Part shown: positions 44,855 through 54,801 of the stretch, piece by piece
How the letters are laid out: each line of letters starts with the position of its first letter
Numbering within the stretch: position 1 is the stretch's first letter
Assembly (NCBI GenBank): GCA_028245195.1
Contig: JAOKCF010000002.1
Span: forward strand, 124,001 to 188,000
Direction: 5' to 3'
Source: Vicingaceae bacterium
Lineage (GTDB): Bacteria; Bacteroidota; Bacteroidia; Flavobacteriales_E; Vicingaceae
DNA: 64,000 nt
Translations under genes and position numbers: made by a program
The notes under the pieces: generated by a model
What the model saw: only the letters and a program-made list of their open reading frames with translations
What the model was told of the DNA's origin: nothing
Database searches by the model: none

Positions 44855-46120
44855 TTAAAGAATCATTCCCGCCCCTACTGTTTCATTTGTTGCTTCATCA
44901 ATGATGATCAGACTACCAGTATTTCTATTTCGTTTGTATTCGTCCGTAAAGAGTACTTTGGTCGTTCGAATCGAAATCCTACCAATGTCATTCATTTTAA
45001 TAACTTTATCATCTTCCAATCTGTGAAGTGTGTTAATATCCACTTTGTACTTCACTTCTTTCACAATACATCTCACGTCGTTTGATGTATGCTTAATAGC
45101 ATATTTACCTCTTACTTGTAACGGTTTTTCATTTAACCAGCATACCATTATATCAACATCTTGGGTAACATTTGGTTGATTGTTTTCTCTTACAATCATG
45201 TCTCCTCGACTTATGTCAATTTCATCCTCTAAAGTTAAAGTAACAGACATCGGAGCAAAAGCATCCTCTATCGGTCCATCCATAGTATCAATGGATTTTA
45301 TGGTAGAACCAAACCCTGATGGCAATGCAACTACTCGATCTCCGGGCCTAAATACTCCACCTGCAACTCTTCCTGCATATCCTCGATAATCGTGAAATTC
45401 GTCTGTTTGAGGTCGTATCACATATTGCACAGGAAAACGACAGTCTACGTGATTATGGTCACTTCCAATGTGAATGTTTTCTAACAAATACAGCAAGGTG
45501 CCACCCTGGTACCAATCCATATTTTCAGACTTATTCACAACGTTATCTCCTTTTAGAGCCGAAATTGGAATGAAGTTTATGTCCTTAATACCTAATTTGG
45601 AAATGAATGCTTCTGTTTCCTTCTTAATTTTTTCAAAAACCTCTTCGCTGTAATCTACTAAGTCCATTTTGTTGATGCAAAATACAACGTGGGGAATTCC
45701 AAGAAGTGACGCAATAAATGTGTGGCGATAGGTTTGCTCAATTATTCCTTTTCGAGCATCAATAAGAATAATAGATAGGTTTGAGGTTGATGCCCCAGTA
45801 ACCATATTCCGAGTATATTGAATGTGTCCAGGAGTATCTGCTATGATAAATTTTCTTTTAGGAGTAGCGAAATATCGGTAGGCAACATCAATTGTTATTC
45901 CTTGCTCTCTTTCAGAACGCAGTCCATCTGTTAAAAGAGCCAAATTAACATTCGCCTCACCTTTTTTCTTGCTACTTGCCTCTAAGGCTTCATACTGATC
46001 CTCGAATATCGATTTGCTATCGTATAACATTCTACCAATCAATGTACTTTTCCCGTCATCTGCGCTGCCTGCCGTTGAGAATCTCAACAGTTCCATATCT
46101 AAGTATGATTTACCACTCAT
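44855..46120 (-). CDS. cysN: Sulfate adenylyltransferase subunit 1 (GTPase)
   Basis: 421-residue EF-Tu-like GTPase that drives APS formation by CysD. G motifs: SADDGKSTLIGR (P-loop), DTPGHIQYTRNM and NKMDLVD. Two beta-barrel domains follow. It lacks the fused CysC kinase found in many CysNC proteins, consistent with a separate cysC upstream. It is third in the leftward cysC-cysD-cysN cluster after a 40-base gap holding a short inverted repeat (ATTGTC/GACAAT). Confidence 0.96.
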   Translation of the reverse strand: MSGKSYLDMELLRFSTAGSADDGKSTLIGRMLYDSKSIFEDQYEALEASSKKKGEANVNLALLTDGLRSEREQGITIDVAYRYFATPKRKFIIADTPGHIQYTRNMVTGASTSNLSIILIDARKGIIEQTYRHTFIASLLGIPHVVFCINKMDLVDYSEEVFEKIKKETEAFISKLGIKDINFIPISALKGDNVVNKSENMDWYQGGTLLYLLENIHIGSDHNHVDCRFPVQYVIRPQTDEFHDYRGYAGRVAGGVFRPGDRVVALPSGFGSTIKSIDTMDGPIEDAFAPMSVTLTLEDEIDISRGDMIVRENNQPNVTQDVDIMVCWLNEKPLQVRGKYAIKHTSNDVRCIVKEVKYKVDINTLHRLEDDKVIKMNDIGRISIRTTKVLFTDEYKRNRNTGSLIIIDEATNETVGAGMIL

Positions 46121-46160
46121 TTTTCTAATTGTTATTTACCAATTGTCAATCGACAATCAA

Positions 46161-47066
46161 TTAAAAGTATCCTTGCTTTTTTCTATCCTCCATCGCCGCT
46201 TCCGATCGTTTATCATCTGACCGAGTTCCTCTTTCTGTTGTTCTAGTTGCGGCAACCTCCTCAATAATTTTTGCTAAATCGTCGGCCTCAGAGCAGACCG
46301 CACCTGTGCAAGTCATATCGCCAATGGTTCTAAAACGAACCGTCATTTCCTTTACCTTCTCTTCAGGTTTTCTCTCCATCACATCAGAAGCAAACATAAC
46401 TACACCGTCACGAATGAAACAGTCTCTTTGATGAGAAAAATAAAGAGAAGGAAGTTCAATTCCCTCTGCTAAAATATATTGCCAAACATCCATCTCCGTC
46501 CAGTTCGATATTGGAAACACCCTAAAATTTTCACCAAAGTGTTTCATTCCGTTAAAGATATTCCACAACTCAGCTCTCTGATTTTTAGGGTCCCATTGTC
46601 CAAATTCATCTCTATGAGAGAAGAACCTTTCCTTAGCTCTGGCTTTTTCTTCATCTCTTCGAGCACCACCCATAGCAGCATCAAATTTGTTATCCTCAAT
46701 TCCCTTTAGAAGCGCAACAGTTTGTATGCCATTTCGACTTGCATTAAAGCCTTTTTCTTCAACCGTCAAACCTTGATCAATTACCTCCTGAACAGACGCT
46801 ACAATTAAGTTTGCGCCCATTTCTTTTACGAATTTATCTCTAAATTCAATAGTTTCCGGAAAGTTATGTCCAGTATCAACGTGCATTAATGGAAAAGGGA
46901 CTTTTGCTGGATAGAACGCTTTTTTTGCAATGTGCGCACAAACAATAGAATCTTTTCCCCCGGAGAAAAGCAAAACTGGATTTTCAAATTGAGCAACAAC
47001 CTCTCTTACGATGTAAATAGCTTCAGATTCTAATTCCTTTAGGTGATTTAAATTATAATTGTTCAT
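46161..47066 (-). CDS. cysD: Sulfate adenylyltransferase subunit 2
   Basis: 301 residues, PP-loop ATP pyrophosphatase family: LLFSGGKDSIVCAHIA (about 32-47). Blocks DTGHNFPETIEFRD, GARRDEEKARAKER and the C-terminal TERGTRSDDKRSEAAMEDRK are typical CysD. With CysN it makes adenosine phosphosulfate from ATP and sulfate. It begins directly after the cysC stop. Confidence 0.97.
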   Translation of the reverse strand: MNNYNLNHLKELESEAIYIVREVVAQFENPVLLFSGGKDSIVCAHIAKKAFYPAKVPFPLMHVDTGHNFPETIEFRDKFVKEMGANLIVASVQEVIDQGLTVEEKGFNASRNGIQTVALLKGIEDNKFDAAMGGARRDEEKARAKERFFSHRDEFGQWDPKNQRAELWNIFNGMKHFGENFRVFPISNWTEMDVWQYILAEGIELPSLYFSHQRDCFIRDGVVMFASDVMERKPEEKVKEMTVRFRTIGDMTCTGAVCSEADDLAKIIEEVAATRTTERGTRSDDKRSEAAMEDRKKQGYF

Positions 47067-47672
47067 TTATGCTTTTATAATTGGTAAAACAAGAGCTAAA
47101 ACAAAATTAGCCGACTCTTCTACTGTTTGATTTTCAGTTTTTACTACAATGATTGGATTCTCAGGACTTTCGAATGGCGCGCTAATTCCAGTAAAGTTTT
47201 TCACCTCTCCCTTCCTAGCTTTTGCATACAGCCCTTTTGTATCTCTTGATTCACAAACCTCCAAAGGAGTATTAACAAATATTTCAATAAAGTTTTCTTG
47301 GCCAATTATAGCTTTAGCCACACCTCGAATTTTCTCAGTTGGGCTCACAAAACAATTAATAGTTATCACCCCGCAGTTAATAAACAGCTTGGAGACTTCT
47401 GCAATTCTTCTAATGTTCTCTGTTCGATCTTGTTCTGAAAACCCTAAATTATTATTTATCCCAGCTCTAACGTTATCACCATCTAACAATTGAGTAAAAA
47501 ACCCTTGATGATGTAATTTCTTCTCTAAAACTTTTGCTATAGCCGTTTTCCCGGAGCCACTTAATCCTGTTAACCAAAGAACTTTCGCTTTTTGATTCAG
47601 CATTTTCTCTTTCTCTTCCTTTGGAAGGATTTCGTCAAATACAGAATAAATATTGTTGCCTTCGTTTTTCAT
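47067..47672 (-). CDS. cysC: Adenylylsulfate kinase
   Basis: About 201 residues from ATG 47672 (MKNEGNN); a TTG further upstream lies inside the -7 box, so it is rejected. Phosphorylates APS to PAPS. Walker A is GLSGSGKTAIAK; LLDGDNVRAGINNNLGFSEQ, FVSPTEKIR and KGLYAKARKGEVKNFTG are the APS-binding and lid blocks. First gene of the cluster; PAPS may serve assimilation or sulfation. No cysH, cysI or cysJ is in the window. Confidence 0.95.
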   Translation of the reverse strand: MKNEGNNIYSVFDEILPKEEKEKMLNQKAKVLWLTGLSGSGKTAIAKVLEKKLHHQGFFTQLLDGDNVRAGINNNLGFSEQDRTENIRRIAEVSKLFINCGVITINCFVSPTEKIRGVAKAIIGQENFIEIFVNTPLEVCESRDTKGLYAKARKGEVKNFTGISAPFESPENPIIVVKTENQTVEESANFVLALVLPIIKA

Positions 47673-47681
47673 TTGAATCCC

Positions 47682-47689
47682 CAAATTTA
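47682..47689 (-). promoter_or_regulatory. -7 promoter element of cysC-cysD-cysN
   Basis: Leftward TAAATTTG, an exact match, 9 bases before the cysC ATG. The intergenic region to deoC is 109 bases and carries a matching element on the other strand. Confidence 0.5.
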
Positions 47690-47755
47690 CAAATTTAGAA
47701 TGCCTTTAATTCCATTGATTTCAAATTGTTCAACCGTACTTCTTTTCAAATCTCT

Positions 47756-47763
47756 TACCTTTG
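47756..47763 (+). promoter_or_regulatory. -7 promoter element of deoC
   Basis: TACCTTTG, an exact match 18 bases before ATG 47782. It overlaps the TTG at 47761, which therefore cannot be the start codon. Confidence 0.5.
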
Positions 47764-47781
47764 GCTCTGCATCAAAAAACT

Positions 47782-48675
47782 ATGGAGTTGGATTTTAAAA
47801 ACACCCCCAAAATTGATCAAGTAGGTTTAGTTGAACGAGCTGATCGTTTCAAGACAAGAAGCATTAAAAAAGAAGCTAAAATTCAAGGACTTAAGCTAGC
47901 TTTGAATATGATTGATCTCACTACTCTTGAGGGAAAAGATACTGAAGGTAAGGTGAAACAATTGTGCTATAAAGGCATGCACCCAGATGACAGCTTAGAT
48001 ATTCCAACGGTTGCTGCCATTTGCGTTTATCCCAACTACGTAGCCATTGCAAAAAAAGCACTCGGAACTTCTGGCGTAAAAGTAGCTTCAGTTGCAACCG
48101 CATTTCCAAGTGGTAATAGTAACTTAAAAGTAAAACTAGAAGATACTCGGATAGCTGTTGATGCCGGTGCAGATGAAATCGATATGGTCATCTCTAGAGG
48201 AAAATTTCACCAAGGAGAATATCAATTTGTGTTCGATGAAATTGCAACCATCAAAGAAGCCTGCGGAAAATCTAGACTGAAGGTTATTTTAGAAACTGGT
48301 GAACTAGGAACTGCTGACAATGTCCGCAGAGCGAGTGACATTGCTATTTGGGCAGGAGCTGACTTTATTAAAACATCCACCGGTAAAATTTCACCGGCAG
48401 CTACAATGCCAGTGACCCTTTTAATGCTAGAGGCCATTAAAGACCACTATCTAAAAACGGGTAAAATGGTTGGAATGAAACCTGCAGGGGGAATTTCGGA
48501 CTCTAAAACGGCATTGCAATTTTTGGGGATGTTGAGAGAAACATTAGGCAATGAATGGATGACTAATGAGTGGTTCCGTTTTGGAGCGAGTCGATTAACA
48601 AATGACATTCTTTTGCAACTTAAAAAACAAGAAACAGGTTTTTATCAATCAGGAGATTATTTCTCGAAAGATTAA
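47782..48675 (+). CDS. deoC: Deoxyribose-phosphate aldolase
   Basis: 297 residues from ATG 47782 (MELDFKNT). Class I aldolase that splits 2-deoxyribose-5-phosphate into glyceraldehyde-3-phosphate and acetaldehyde. The Schiff-base lysine is in ADFIKTSTGK; EIDMVISRGKF, ILETGEL and KPAGGI complete the site. It is longer than the roughly 220-260 residues of many DeoC enzymes, through N- and C-terminal extensions. An aldehyde dehydrogenase gene lies 107 bases downstream, a natural consumer of the acetaldehyde. Confidence 0.95.
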   Translation: MELDFKNTPKIDQVGLVERADRFKTRSIKKEAKIQGLKLALNMIDLTTLEGKDTEGKVKQLCYKGMHPDDSLDIPTVAAICVYPNYVAIAKKALGTSGVKVASVATAFPSGNSNLKVKLEDTRIAVDAGADEIDMVISRGKFHQGEYQFVFDEIATIKEACGKSRLKVILETGELGTADNVRRASDIAIWAGADFIKTSTGKISPAATMPVTLLMLEAIKDHYLKTGKMVGMKPAGGISDSKTALQFLGMLRETLGNEWMTNEWFRFGASRLTNDILLQLKKQETGFYQSGDYFSKD

Positions 48676-48782
48676 TCAAAATAACTACGAATCATTCAAT
48701 GACCAATTAATAATGAGTTTTATAAACATAAGTCCCTCGTTTAACTATTCATTGATAATTAACAATTATACATTATTTAGAC

Positions 48783-50252
48783 ATGGCAAAAGAAAACGCA
48801 TTTTCATTAAAGTTTGATACAGATTGGAAGTATGCTCCTGCTCCAGAAAGCACAGATCATGTTGAAATCAAAGCAAAATACGATCTATTTATTGGTGGAA
48901 AGTTTGTAAAACCTAACTCAAAAAAATATTTCAAAAGCATCAATCCTGCAACAGAAGAAGTAGTTTGCGAAATTGCTGAAGCAAATGAAAAAGATGTACA
49001 TGATGCAGCAAAGGCTGCCCGAAAAGCTTTTCCGGCATGGAGTAAAATAGGAGGAAAAGAAAGAGGAAAATACATTTATCGGATTGCTCGATTAATTCAA
49101 GAAAGGGCTCGAGAGTTTTCTGTTATCGAATCCATTGATGGGGGGAAACCAATTCGAGAATCTAGAGACATTGACATTCCATTAGCCGCTGCTCACTTCT
49201 TTTATTACGCAGGTTGGGCTGATAAATTAGAATATGCTTTTCCAAACAGAAAGGTTGAACCATTAGGAGTTGCAGGTCAAATTATTCCATGGAATTTTCC
49301 ATTATTGATGGCTGCGTGGAAGATTGCCCCTGCTTTAGCTTGCGGGAACTGTGTGGTATTAAAGCCTGCAGAAACAACTTCAGTTACCGCAATGAAATTA
49401 GCAGAGTTAATTCGAGATGCAGGCTTACCCGATGGCGTAGTGAACATTGTTACAGGAGCTGGAAAAACCGGAGCTGCCATTGTAAATCACAAAGACGTTA
49501 ATAAGGTTGCTTTTACTGGTTCAACCGAAGTTGGTAAAATGATTCAAAAGACGATAGCAGGAACAGGTAAAAAAACAACCTTAGAGCTGGGCGGAAAAGC
49601 AGCCAACATTATTTTTGAAGACGCTCCCATTGACCAAGCTGTAGAAGGAGTTATCAATGGAATTTTCTTTAATCAAGGTCACGTTTGTTGCGCAGGATCT
49701 AGGTTGTTCGTTCAAGAATCGGTGAAGGACGAAGTGATTCAAAAATTAAAAATTCGATTGGAAACTCTAATTGTTGGAGACCCGATGGATAAAAACACAG
49801 ACATTGGTGCTATTAACTCGAAAGAGCAATTAAAAACCATTACGGATTATATTAAAATCGGAGAAAAAGAGGGTTTCGAAAAATTTCAGGCAAATGTTGC
49901 AATTCCTAAGAAAGGGTACTATTGCGCTCCAACTTTATTTTTAGATGTTGCGCAAAGCAGCAGGTTAGCGCAAGAAGAAATTTTTGGACCTGTGTTGGCT
50001 ATTCAATCATTTAGAACAGTGGATGAAGCAATTGAAAAAGCAAACAACACCCCTTATGGTCTTTCTGCAGGAATTTGGACAGATAAAGGTTCAAAGGCAT
50101 TCAACATGGCGGCTCAGTTGAAAGCAGGCGTTATCTGGGCGAATACCTTTAACAAATTCGACCCTACTTCACCGTTTGGTGGTTTTAAAGAAAGTGGTTT
50201 TGGACGTGAAGGTGGAATGCATGGATTGGAGGCGTATTTGAAGGTGTATTAA
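48783..50252 (+). CDS. NAD(P)-dependent aldehyde dehydrogenase
   Basis: 489 residues. Full ALDH signature set: IIPWNFPLLMAAWKIAPALA, FTGSTEVGK, catalytic-base Glu in LELGGKAANIIF (about 265) and the nucleophilic Cys in NQGHVCCAGSR (about 300), then EEIFGPVL and FGGFKESGFGREGG. Oxidises aldehydes to acids; the range is broad, but the deoC neighbour suggests acetaldehyde. The 107-base gap before it is AT-rich with no clear promoter or terminator. The 64 bases after it show nothing I can name. Confidence 0.93.
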   Translation: MAKENAFSLKFDTDWKYAPAPESTDHVEIKAKYDLFIGGKFVKPNSKKYFKSINPATEEVVCEIAEANEKDVHDAAKAARKAFPAWSKIGGKERGKYIYRIARLIQERAREFSVIESIDGGKPIRESRDIDIPLAAAHFFYYAGWADKLEYAFPNRKVEPLGVAGQIIPWNFPLLMAAWKIAPALACGNCVVLKPAETTSVTAMKLAELIRDAGLPDGVVNIVTGAGKTGAAIVNHKDVNKVAFTGSTEVGKMIQKTIAGTGKKTTLELGGKAANIIFEDAPIDQAVEGVINGIFFNQGHVCCAGSRLFVQESVKDEVIQKLKIRLETLIVGDPMDKNTDIGAINSKEQLKTITDYIKIGEKEGFEKFQANVAIPKKGYYCAPTLFLDVAQSSRLAQEEIFGPVLAIQSFRTVDEAIEKANNTPYGLSAGIWTDKGSKAFNMAAQLKAGVIWANTFNKFDPTSPFGGFKESGFGREGGMHGLEAYLKVY

Positions 50253-50316
50253 GCGTAGTACTTTAATTTCCTAAGCGTTAATCTTCTGTTCTTACTCTCT
50301 TAAATAGCATAACTAC

Positions 50317-51698
50317 CTATCTAACTTCTTCCTTTCCAATAAATGCTTTAATCACTAGCATACCTATTATTCCTGCCAACGTAGATGCAATCAGAATTGC
50401 CAATTTTGCTTGAGCTTTTACGGTTGGATCTTCAAAGGTCAATTCGGAAATAATAATGGACATGGTAAATCCAATACCAGCCGTAATTGACGCACCTGTC
50501 ATCGTTCCCCAATTGGTGTTTTTAGGTAATTCCGATAATCCTAACTTGACAAAAAGTTCCGAGAAACTCAAAATACCGAAGCATTTCCCGATTATTAAAC
50601 CAGTTACAATTCCTAAAGAAACTGGCTCTAACGATCCACTCCATGATTCTGGTCGTATTTCTATTCCTGCATTTGCTAGAGCAAATAATGGTAATATAAA
50701 AAATGAAACAACCGGATTTAAATTATATTCCAACTTCTGCAAAGGCGTTTCAACTTTCTCACGCTCCACTTTTATATCTTCTGTAATTTCATATTACTCG
50801 TCGATTAAATACTTATAATCAAGATATTTAGTTCGTTGAAGTTTATTTAACAACGATTGTACATGATTAATAAACCCTCGTTTGTTTATTCATGTCTTAG
50901 CGGGAATAGTGTATGCCAATAAAACTCCTGCGATGGTCGCGTGAACGCCAGAAAGCAAAAAGGCATGCCATAACCCACAAATCCCTACATAGCATATATT
51001 CTTGTTTTTCGAACGCCTAAATAATTTAACAAAAGTAAAAACGCTAGGAACCCTGCTCCATATTCTAAATATAAAAGCAACAAATTGTCCGTATAAAAAA
51101 ATGCAATAACCAACACCGCACCTAAATAATCAACAATTGCAAGGGCCGTTAAAAATAGCTTTAAACTTAGTGGTATTCGGTTTCCTAAAAGAGACAAAAC
51201 ACCTAAGGTAAACGCAATATCAGTTGCCATTGGAACTCCCCAGCCTCCTTCAGTTGGAGTTCCCCAATTGAATACTGTAAATATTATCGCTGGAAAAAGC
51301 ATACCCCCTAAGGCAGAAGCAGCAGGCAAAGAAGCTTTTTTCAAGGTAGATAAATCTCCTGCCATAACTTCACGCTTAATTTCTAACCCAACTACAAAGA
51401 AAAAAACTGCCATTAGACTATCATTGATCCAATGGTGCAAGTTTTTGCTAATTATATGGCCTTCTCCAAATCCAACAGAGAATGCAGTTTCCCATAGATG
51501 ATGGTAAGAGTCTCGCCAAGGAGAATTAGCCCAAACTAATGCTATTCATACTGACAAAAACAGAAGCACGCCTGATATTGGCTTATTCCGCAGCAAATTA
51601 TCTACCGGCTGTAATAATTTATCAATCGGATAACTACGTTCTGTAATAAAGCGATTAACTAGGTTTTCGTTTATTTTCTTATCCTTTCGTGCTTTCAT
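50317..51698 (-). pseudogene. nhaA: Broken Na+/H+ antiporter gene nhaA
   Basis: NhaA can be followed from ATG 51698 to 50317, but the gene is broken at several points. An in-frame TGA at 51546-51548 (codon 51) falls in the first transmembrane segment, between GVLLFLSV and IALVWANS. GAT-to-TAT at 51126-51128 turns AIVDDLG into AIVDYLG, removing one of the two essential ion-binding aspartates. A one-base deletion near 50987 shifts the frame (it resumes as SGVHATIAGVLLAYTIPA). TGA 50890-50892 and TAA 50794-50796 interrupt the loop before LNPVVSFFILPLFALANAG. The start overlaps the stop of the M14 gene (ATGA). The protein cannot be made intact. Confidence 0.92.
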
Positions 51699-53425
51699 TC
51701 AATTCGATATACCGGGTAGCGGTTAACTGTTTTCTCGTAGTAAGGTGATCTTTTATAAATATAATATAATTGAGCCCATGAGTTGCCAGCAAATACCTCA
51801 TCGGTTGCCTTTTTATTTTCAAAATCTTTCTTGATTTGAGGATTCTCTTCAAGAAATTGAATTGACTTAGGTTCAAAAGCATAATCGGAGAACCACTCTT
51901 TTTGCTGTAAAACACCTTCGAAAAAGTTCCAGGCAAAAAACCCATCCACTGATTGAGGTTCAAGTGTTTCAACAATATACCGATTGGCTTCTTGGTTTAC
52001 CTCAATTAAGTAATCTCCTTCATACAACTGAACTCGTTTTCGTCTTTTTTCAACCTCAATATCGAAATGTAAGAAATGTCCTTCGTAAGGAGTTTTTGGT
52101 GACTTATACTCTTCAATAAAATAGACTCCCGCATCAATCAAGGTGTCGTTTTTAATGACTGCTATCTTGACATTATTCAATTGCATTCGTTCAATTACTT
52201 CTTCATATGCTTGTGGTACAGCATAAAACTTAGGTTTTTCAACCACTACCTTTGGATTAAAAGAATTGTAATATCTTATTTCTTTACTGTAAGACTTCTC
52301 CTGATTATAGAACATCATTTTATGGCCAGTCAACTCGCTTTTTAGAATAACGGTCTGGTACCCATTAAATAAAATTTTCTCATACTTCATCGTGTCTAAT
52401 TCCCACTCGACTGTATACTCCGCTTGACTTATTGTATATTCCTTCGCTTCACTCCTCTTTTGCTGTATAGCATTGGCATTTTCAGCACTATACGCTACCA
52501 CCGTTTCTAAAAACCCAAGTGTATGTTTCACCCTTTGGGTAAATGGCTTATATACATGCGCCTCAGTAATAAAACTAAAACAATCGAATAATGATGCATA
52601 ACCGGAAGAGTAACGTGGAGTTTCTAAAAATGCTTTTATTCCTTGATCAGGCGAAGACTTATAGTTATAGACATAAGGAATCATATCCATATTCTTCTGC
52701 CCCATTACTTGATAAAATTTCGGCAACATATTTCGCTCTGCAAATCGAGACAAAATAGGATTCAACTTGTCTTTTTGAGAGTTGATTAACGTTAACGTAT
52801 ACTGATGGTCTGAACCGTTAGTTGTATGCGTGTCAATGAAAATATCGGGGTCCCATTCCCTAAATAGTTTCGTAAAAGTCTTGGCATTTCGAGAATCTAG
52901 CTTTATAAAGTCTCGATTTAAATCCAGATTCTTTGCATTCCCTCGAAAACCGTGCTCCTCTGGTCCATTCTGATTTGCTCTTGAAAATGAACCTCGATTT
53001 AACATACCTCCTAAGTTATATACCGGAATAATCAACACTACTACAGAATCTAACATGTTGTGTAATTCGTGTTTCGGGTTAGCTAATTTCTTGGCTAATT
53101 CAACTGAGGCATCTATTCCGCAGGCTTCCCCGGCATGAATGCCGTTATTAATTAGCAAAATTGACTTTCTATTTTCTCTTGCGTTTTGTCGAGTGAAGTC
53201 TCCGTCCTTGGCAATAACTACCAAATGGATTGGTTTTCCAACATCAGACTTCCCCGCCTCTAACAAACTAACAAAAGAACTATTAGTCGATAAATGCTGG
53301 TACGTTTGAATTAACTCGTTGTAGGGAAATGTTTTATTTTGAAGAAAAAGAGCTTTGTCTTGAGCGTAAAAATTTACAGCAAGAAAAGTCGTACAAAGAA
53401 AAAGTAAGTATCTAGTTCTACTCAA
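51695..53425 (-). CDS. Secreted M14-family zinc carboxypeptidase
   Basis: 576 residues with a signal peptide ending VNFYAQ. The zinc ligands are in NGIHAGEACG (HxxE, about 95) and DTHTTNG (about 197); SRANQNGPEEHGFRG and the LDLNRDF block support the M14 fold. The C-terminal 250 residues form an all-beta-like region without a sorting domain. Expected in the periplasm, trimming peptides or peptidoglycan-derived peptides. It overlaps the upstream T9SS-type gene by 8 bases and the downstream nhaA remnant by 4. Confidence 0.88.
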   Translation of the reverse strand: MSRTRYLLFLCTTFLAVNFYAQDKALFLQNKTFPYNELIQTYQHLSTNSSFVSLLEAGKSDVGKPIHLVVIAKDGDFTRQNARENRKSILLINNGIHAGEACGIDASVELAKKLANPKHELHNMLDSVVVLIIPVYNLGGMLNRGSFSRANQNGPEEHGFRGNAKNLDLNRDFIKLDSRNAKTFTKLFREWDPDIFIDTHTTNGSDHQYTLTLINSQKDKLNPILSRFAERNMLPKFYQVMGQKNMDMIPYVYNYKSSPDQGIKAFLETPRYSSGYASLFDCFSFITEAHVYKPFTQRVKHTLGFLETVVAYSAENANAIQQKRSEAKEYTISQAEYTVEWELDTMKYEKILFNGYQTVILKSELTGHKMMFYNQEKSYSKEIRYYNSFNPKVVVEKPKFYAVPQAYEEVIERMQLNNVKIAVIKNDTLIDAGVYFIEEYKSPKTPYEGHFLHFDIEVEKRRKRVQLYEGDYLIEVNQEANRYIVETLEPQSVDGFFAWNFFEGVLQQKEWFSDYAFEPKSIQFLEENPQIKKDFENKKATDEVFAGNSWAQLYYIYKRSPYYEKTVNRYPVYRIE

Positions 53426-54776
53426 CGATTACCTTTTTCACAATTGAACCTTGGCGAGTTATAACCTTGTAAAAATAAATACCTCTTGCAGCAGGAGCAG
53501 ACAAATACATAGTTTTAGTATTTATTATTTGGGCTCGTTCTAATAATTTGCCTTGGCTATCAAGCACTTCGTAACCTTCCAAGTCAATGTAGTTTTCAAC
53601 TCGTAAAATCATATTCTCTCCTAATCGAGAAGGGTTCGGAGATAGAAAGACTATATTTATCAACTCATTGTTTACCGATTGTATCCCATTAGGGCCTAAT
53701 ACCTTAATGTAATTTTCTCTTAACAAGGTATCCCTAGAAGATCCTAATGAAACAATTAATTGTACATCGTAAAATCCAGTATCTGTAAAACTCACCTCGA
53801 TGTTTCTGCTAACAGCGCTACCTGTCTTATATACTACATTGTTCGGATTAAAACTCCATTGATGCGTCAACCCAAGACCTCCAATAGAAAGGTTTGTAAA
53901 ACCAAGTGTTTCATTCAAATCTACTACTGTAGTATCAGCTGTAAAGATTGCGATAGAGGGTATTAAAGGAGTAACAATTCTTGCACTGTCTCTAAATTCC
54001 ACCGAATTAGGGACAAATGTTCCTGCGATTACCAATCCATTAACCGTCATAACGGGAATACGCTCTCCATTTGCAATCCATTGGTACGTTCTTACATGAC
54101 TAGAAATAGCAATATCTTGTCCGGAAAAACTAATTGAATCAAATGACACCATGTCAGTAAGAACTCTTAATGCATTAAATGTTCCGTAAGGTGTGGTTAC
54201 CGAACCCCATGCGTCTACCTCATTAATTCTATAACCAGCAGAACCATAATATACTCCTAGCAATGAGTTGTTAAACACAAAATTGAACGTCGAACTATCT
54301 CTATCTCCAAAATTCAAGGGAAATTGAAATACCTCATCCTTATCAATATACGGGTCTTGGATACGTAATATAGGAATTAGTGGAAATCCTGTTGGAACAG
54401 AAACAGCTCTGTAGTCAATAGAAAAATCTGTTGATGAAGAATTAATAAAGTTATATACATCATTCACAGAGCTTCCTCCCAATGAAAGCGTGTCTGCAAA
54501 CAACAATCCAATTCGACTGGTTGGAACTAAATTATAAGATGTTTGAGATGAACTAATAAAATTCTGAACAGTCTGGCTAATCACTCGTAACGAATCAAAG
54601 TTCCAAATTTGATCTATTCCTGACCGTTGATAATTTAACAATACTGAAGAATCAAGAAGAGCTGTACTAAACCTTAATGTGTCACCTGAAACAGGCATAT
54701 TAGCACTAGTAACAGTAATTTGCGAATACGAATGAATAGCAAGAAATAGACTAAATGCGACTAGTAACTGTTTCAT
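53418..54776 (-). CDS. T9SS cargo protein with PKD-like domain
   Basis: 452 residues: signal peptide (ending HSYSQ), a 240-residue N-terminal beta-rich region without a recognised family, a PKD-like domain (about 275-360; HQWSFNPNN, TGFYDVQLIVS) and a T9SS type A sorting domain (about 370-452; FLSPNPSRLGENM to IVKKVIVE). Predicted to be exported through the type IX system to the cell surface. It overlaps the M14 peptidase gene, so both are likely expressed together. Confidence 0.85.
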   Translation of the reverse strand: MKQLLVAFSLFLAIHSYSQITVTSANMPVSGDTLRFSTALLDSSVLLNYQRSGIDQIWNFDSLRVISQTVQNFISSSQTSYNLVPTSRIGLLFADTLSLGGSSVNDVYNFINSSSTDFSIDYRAVSVPTGFPLIPILRIQDPYIDKDEVFQFPLNFGDRDSSTFNFVFNNSLLGVYYGSAGYRINEVDAWGSVTTPYGTFNALRVLTDMVSFDSISFSGQDIAISSHVRTYQWIANGERIPVMTVNGLVIAGTFVPNSVEFRDSARIVTPLIPSIAIFTADTTVVDLNETLGFTNLSIGGLGLTHQWSFNPNNVVYKTGSAVSRNIEVSFTDTGFYDVQLIVSLGSSRDTLLRENYIKVLGPNGIQSVNNELINIVFLSPNPSRLGENMILRVENYIDLEGYEVLDSQGKLLERAQIINTKTMYLSAPAARGIYFYKVITRQGSIVKKVIVE

Positions 54777-54801
54777 GTTATGGTGGTTTTAGAAACGAAA
54801 A

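Noticed and set aside
46121-46160. The inverted repeat ATTGTC/GACAAT between cysD and cysN as an operator.
   Set aside because: The arms are only six bases, AT-rich, and inside an apparent operon. That is weak enough to be chance.
50317-51440. Two separate short NhaA-like genes.
   Set aside because: The two open pieces are consecutive parts of one antiporter joined by frames with stops and a single-base shift. They are one pseudogene.
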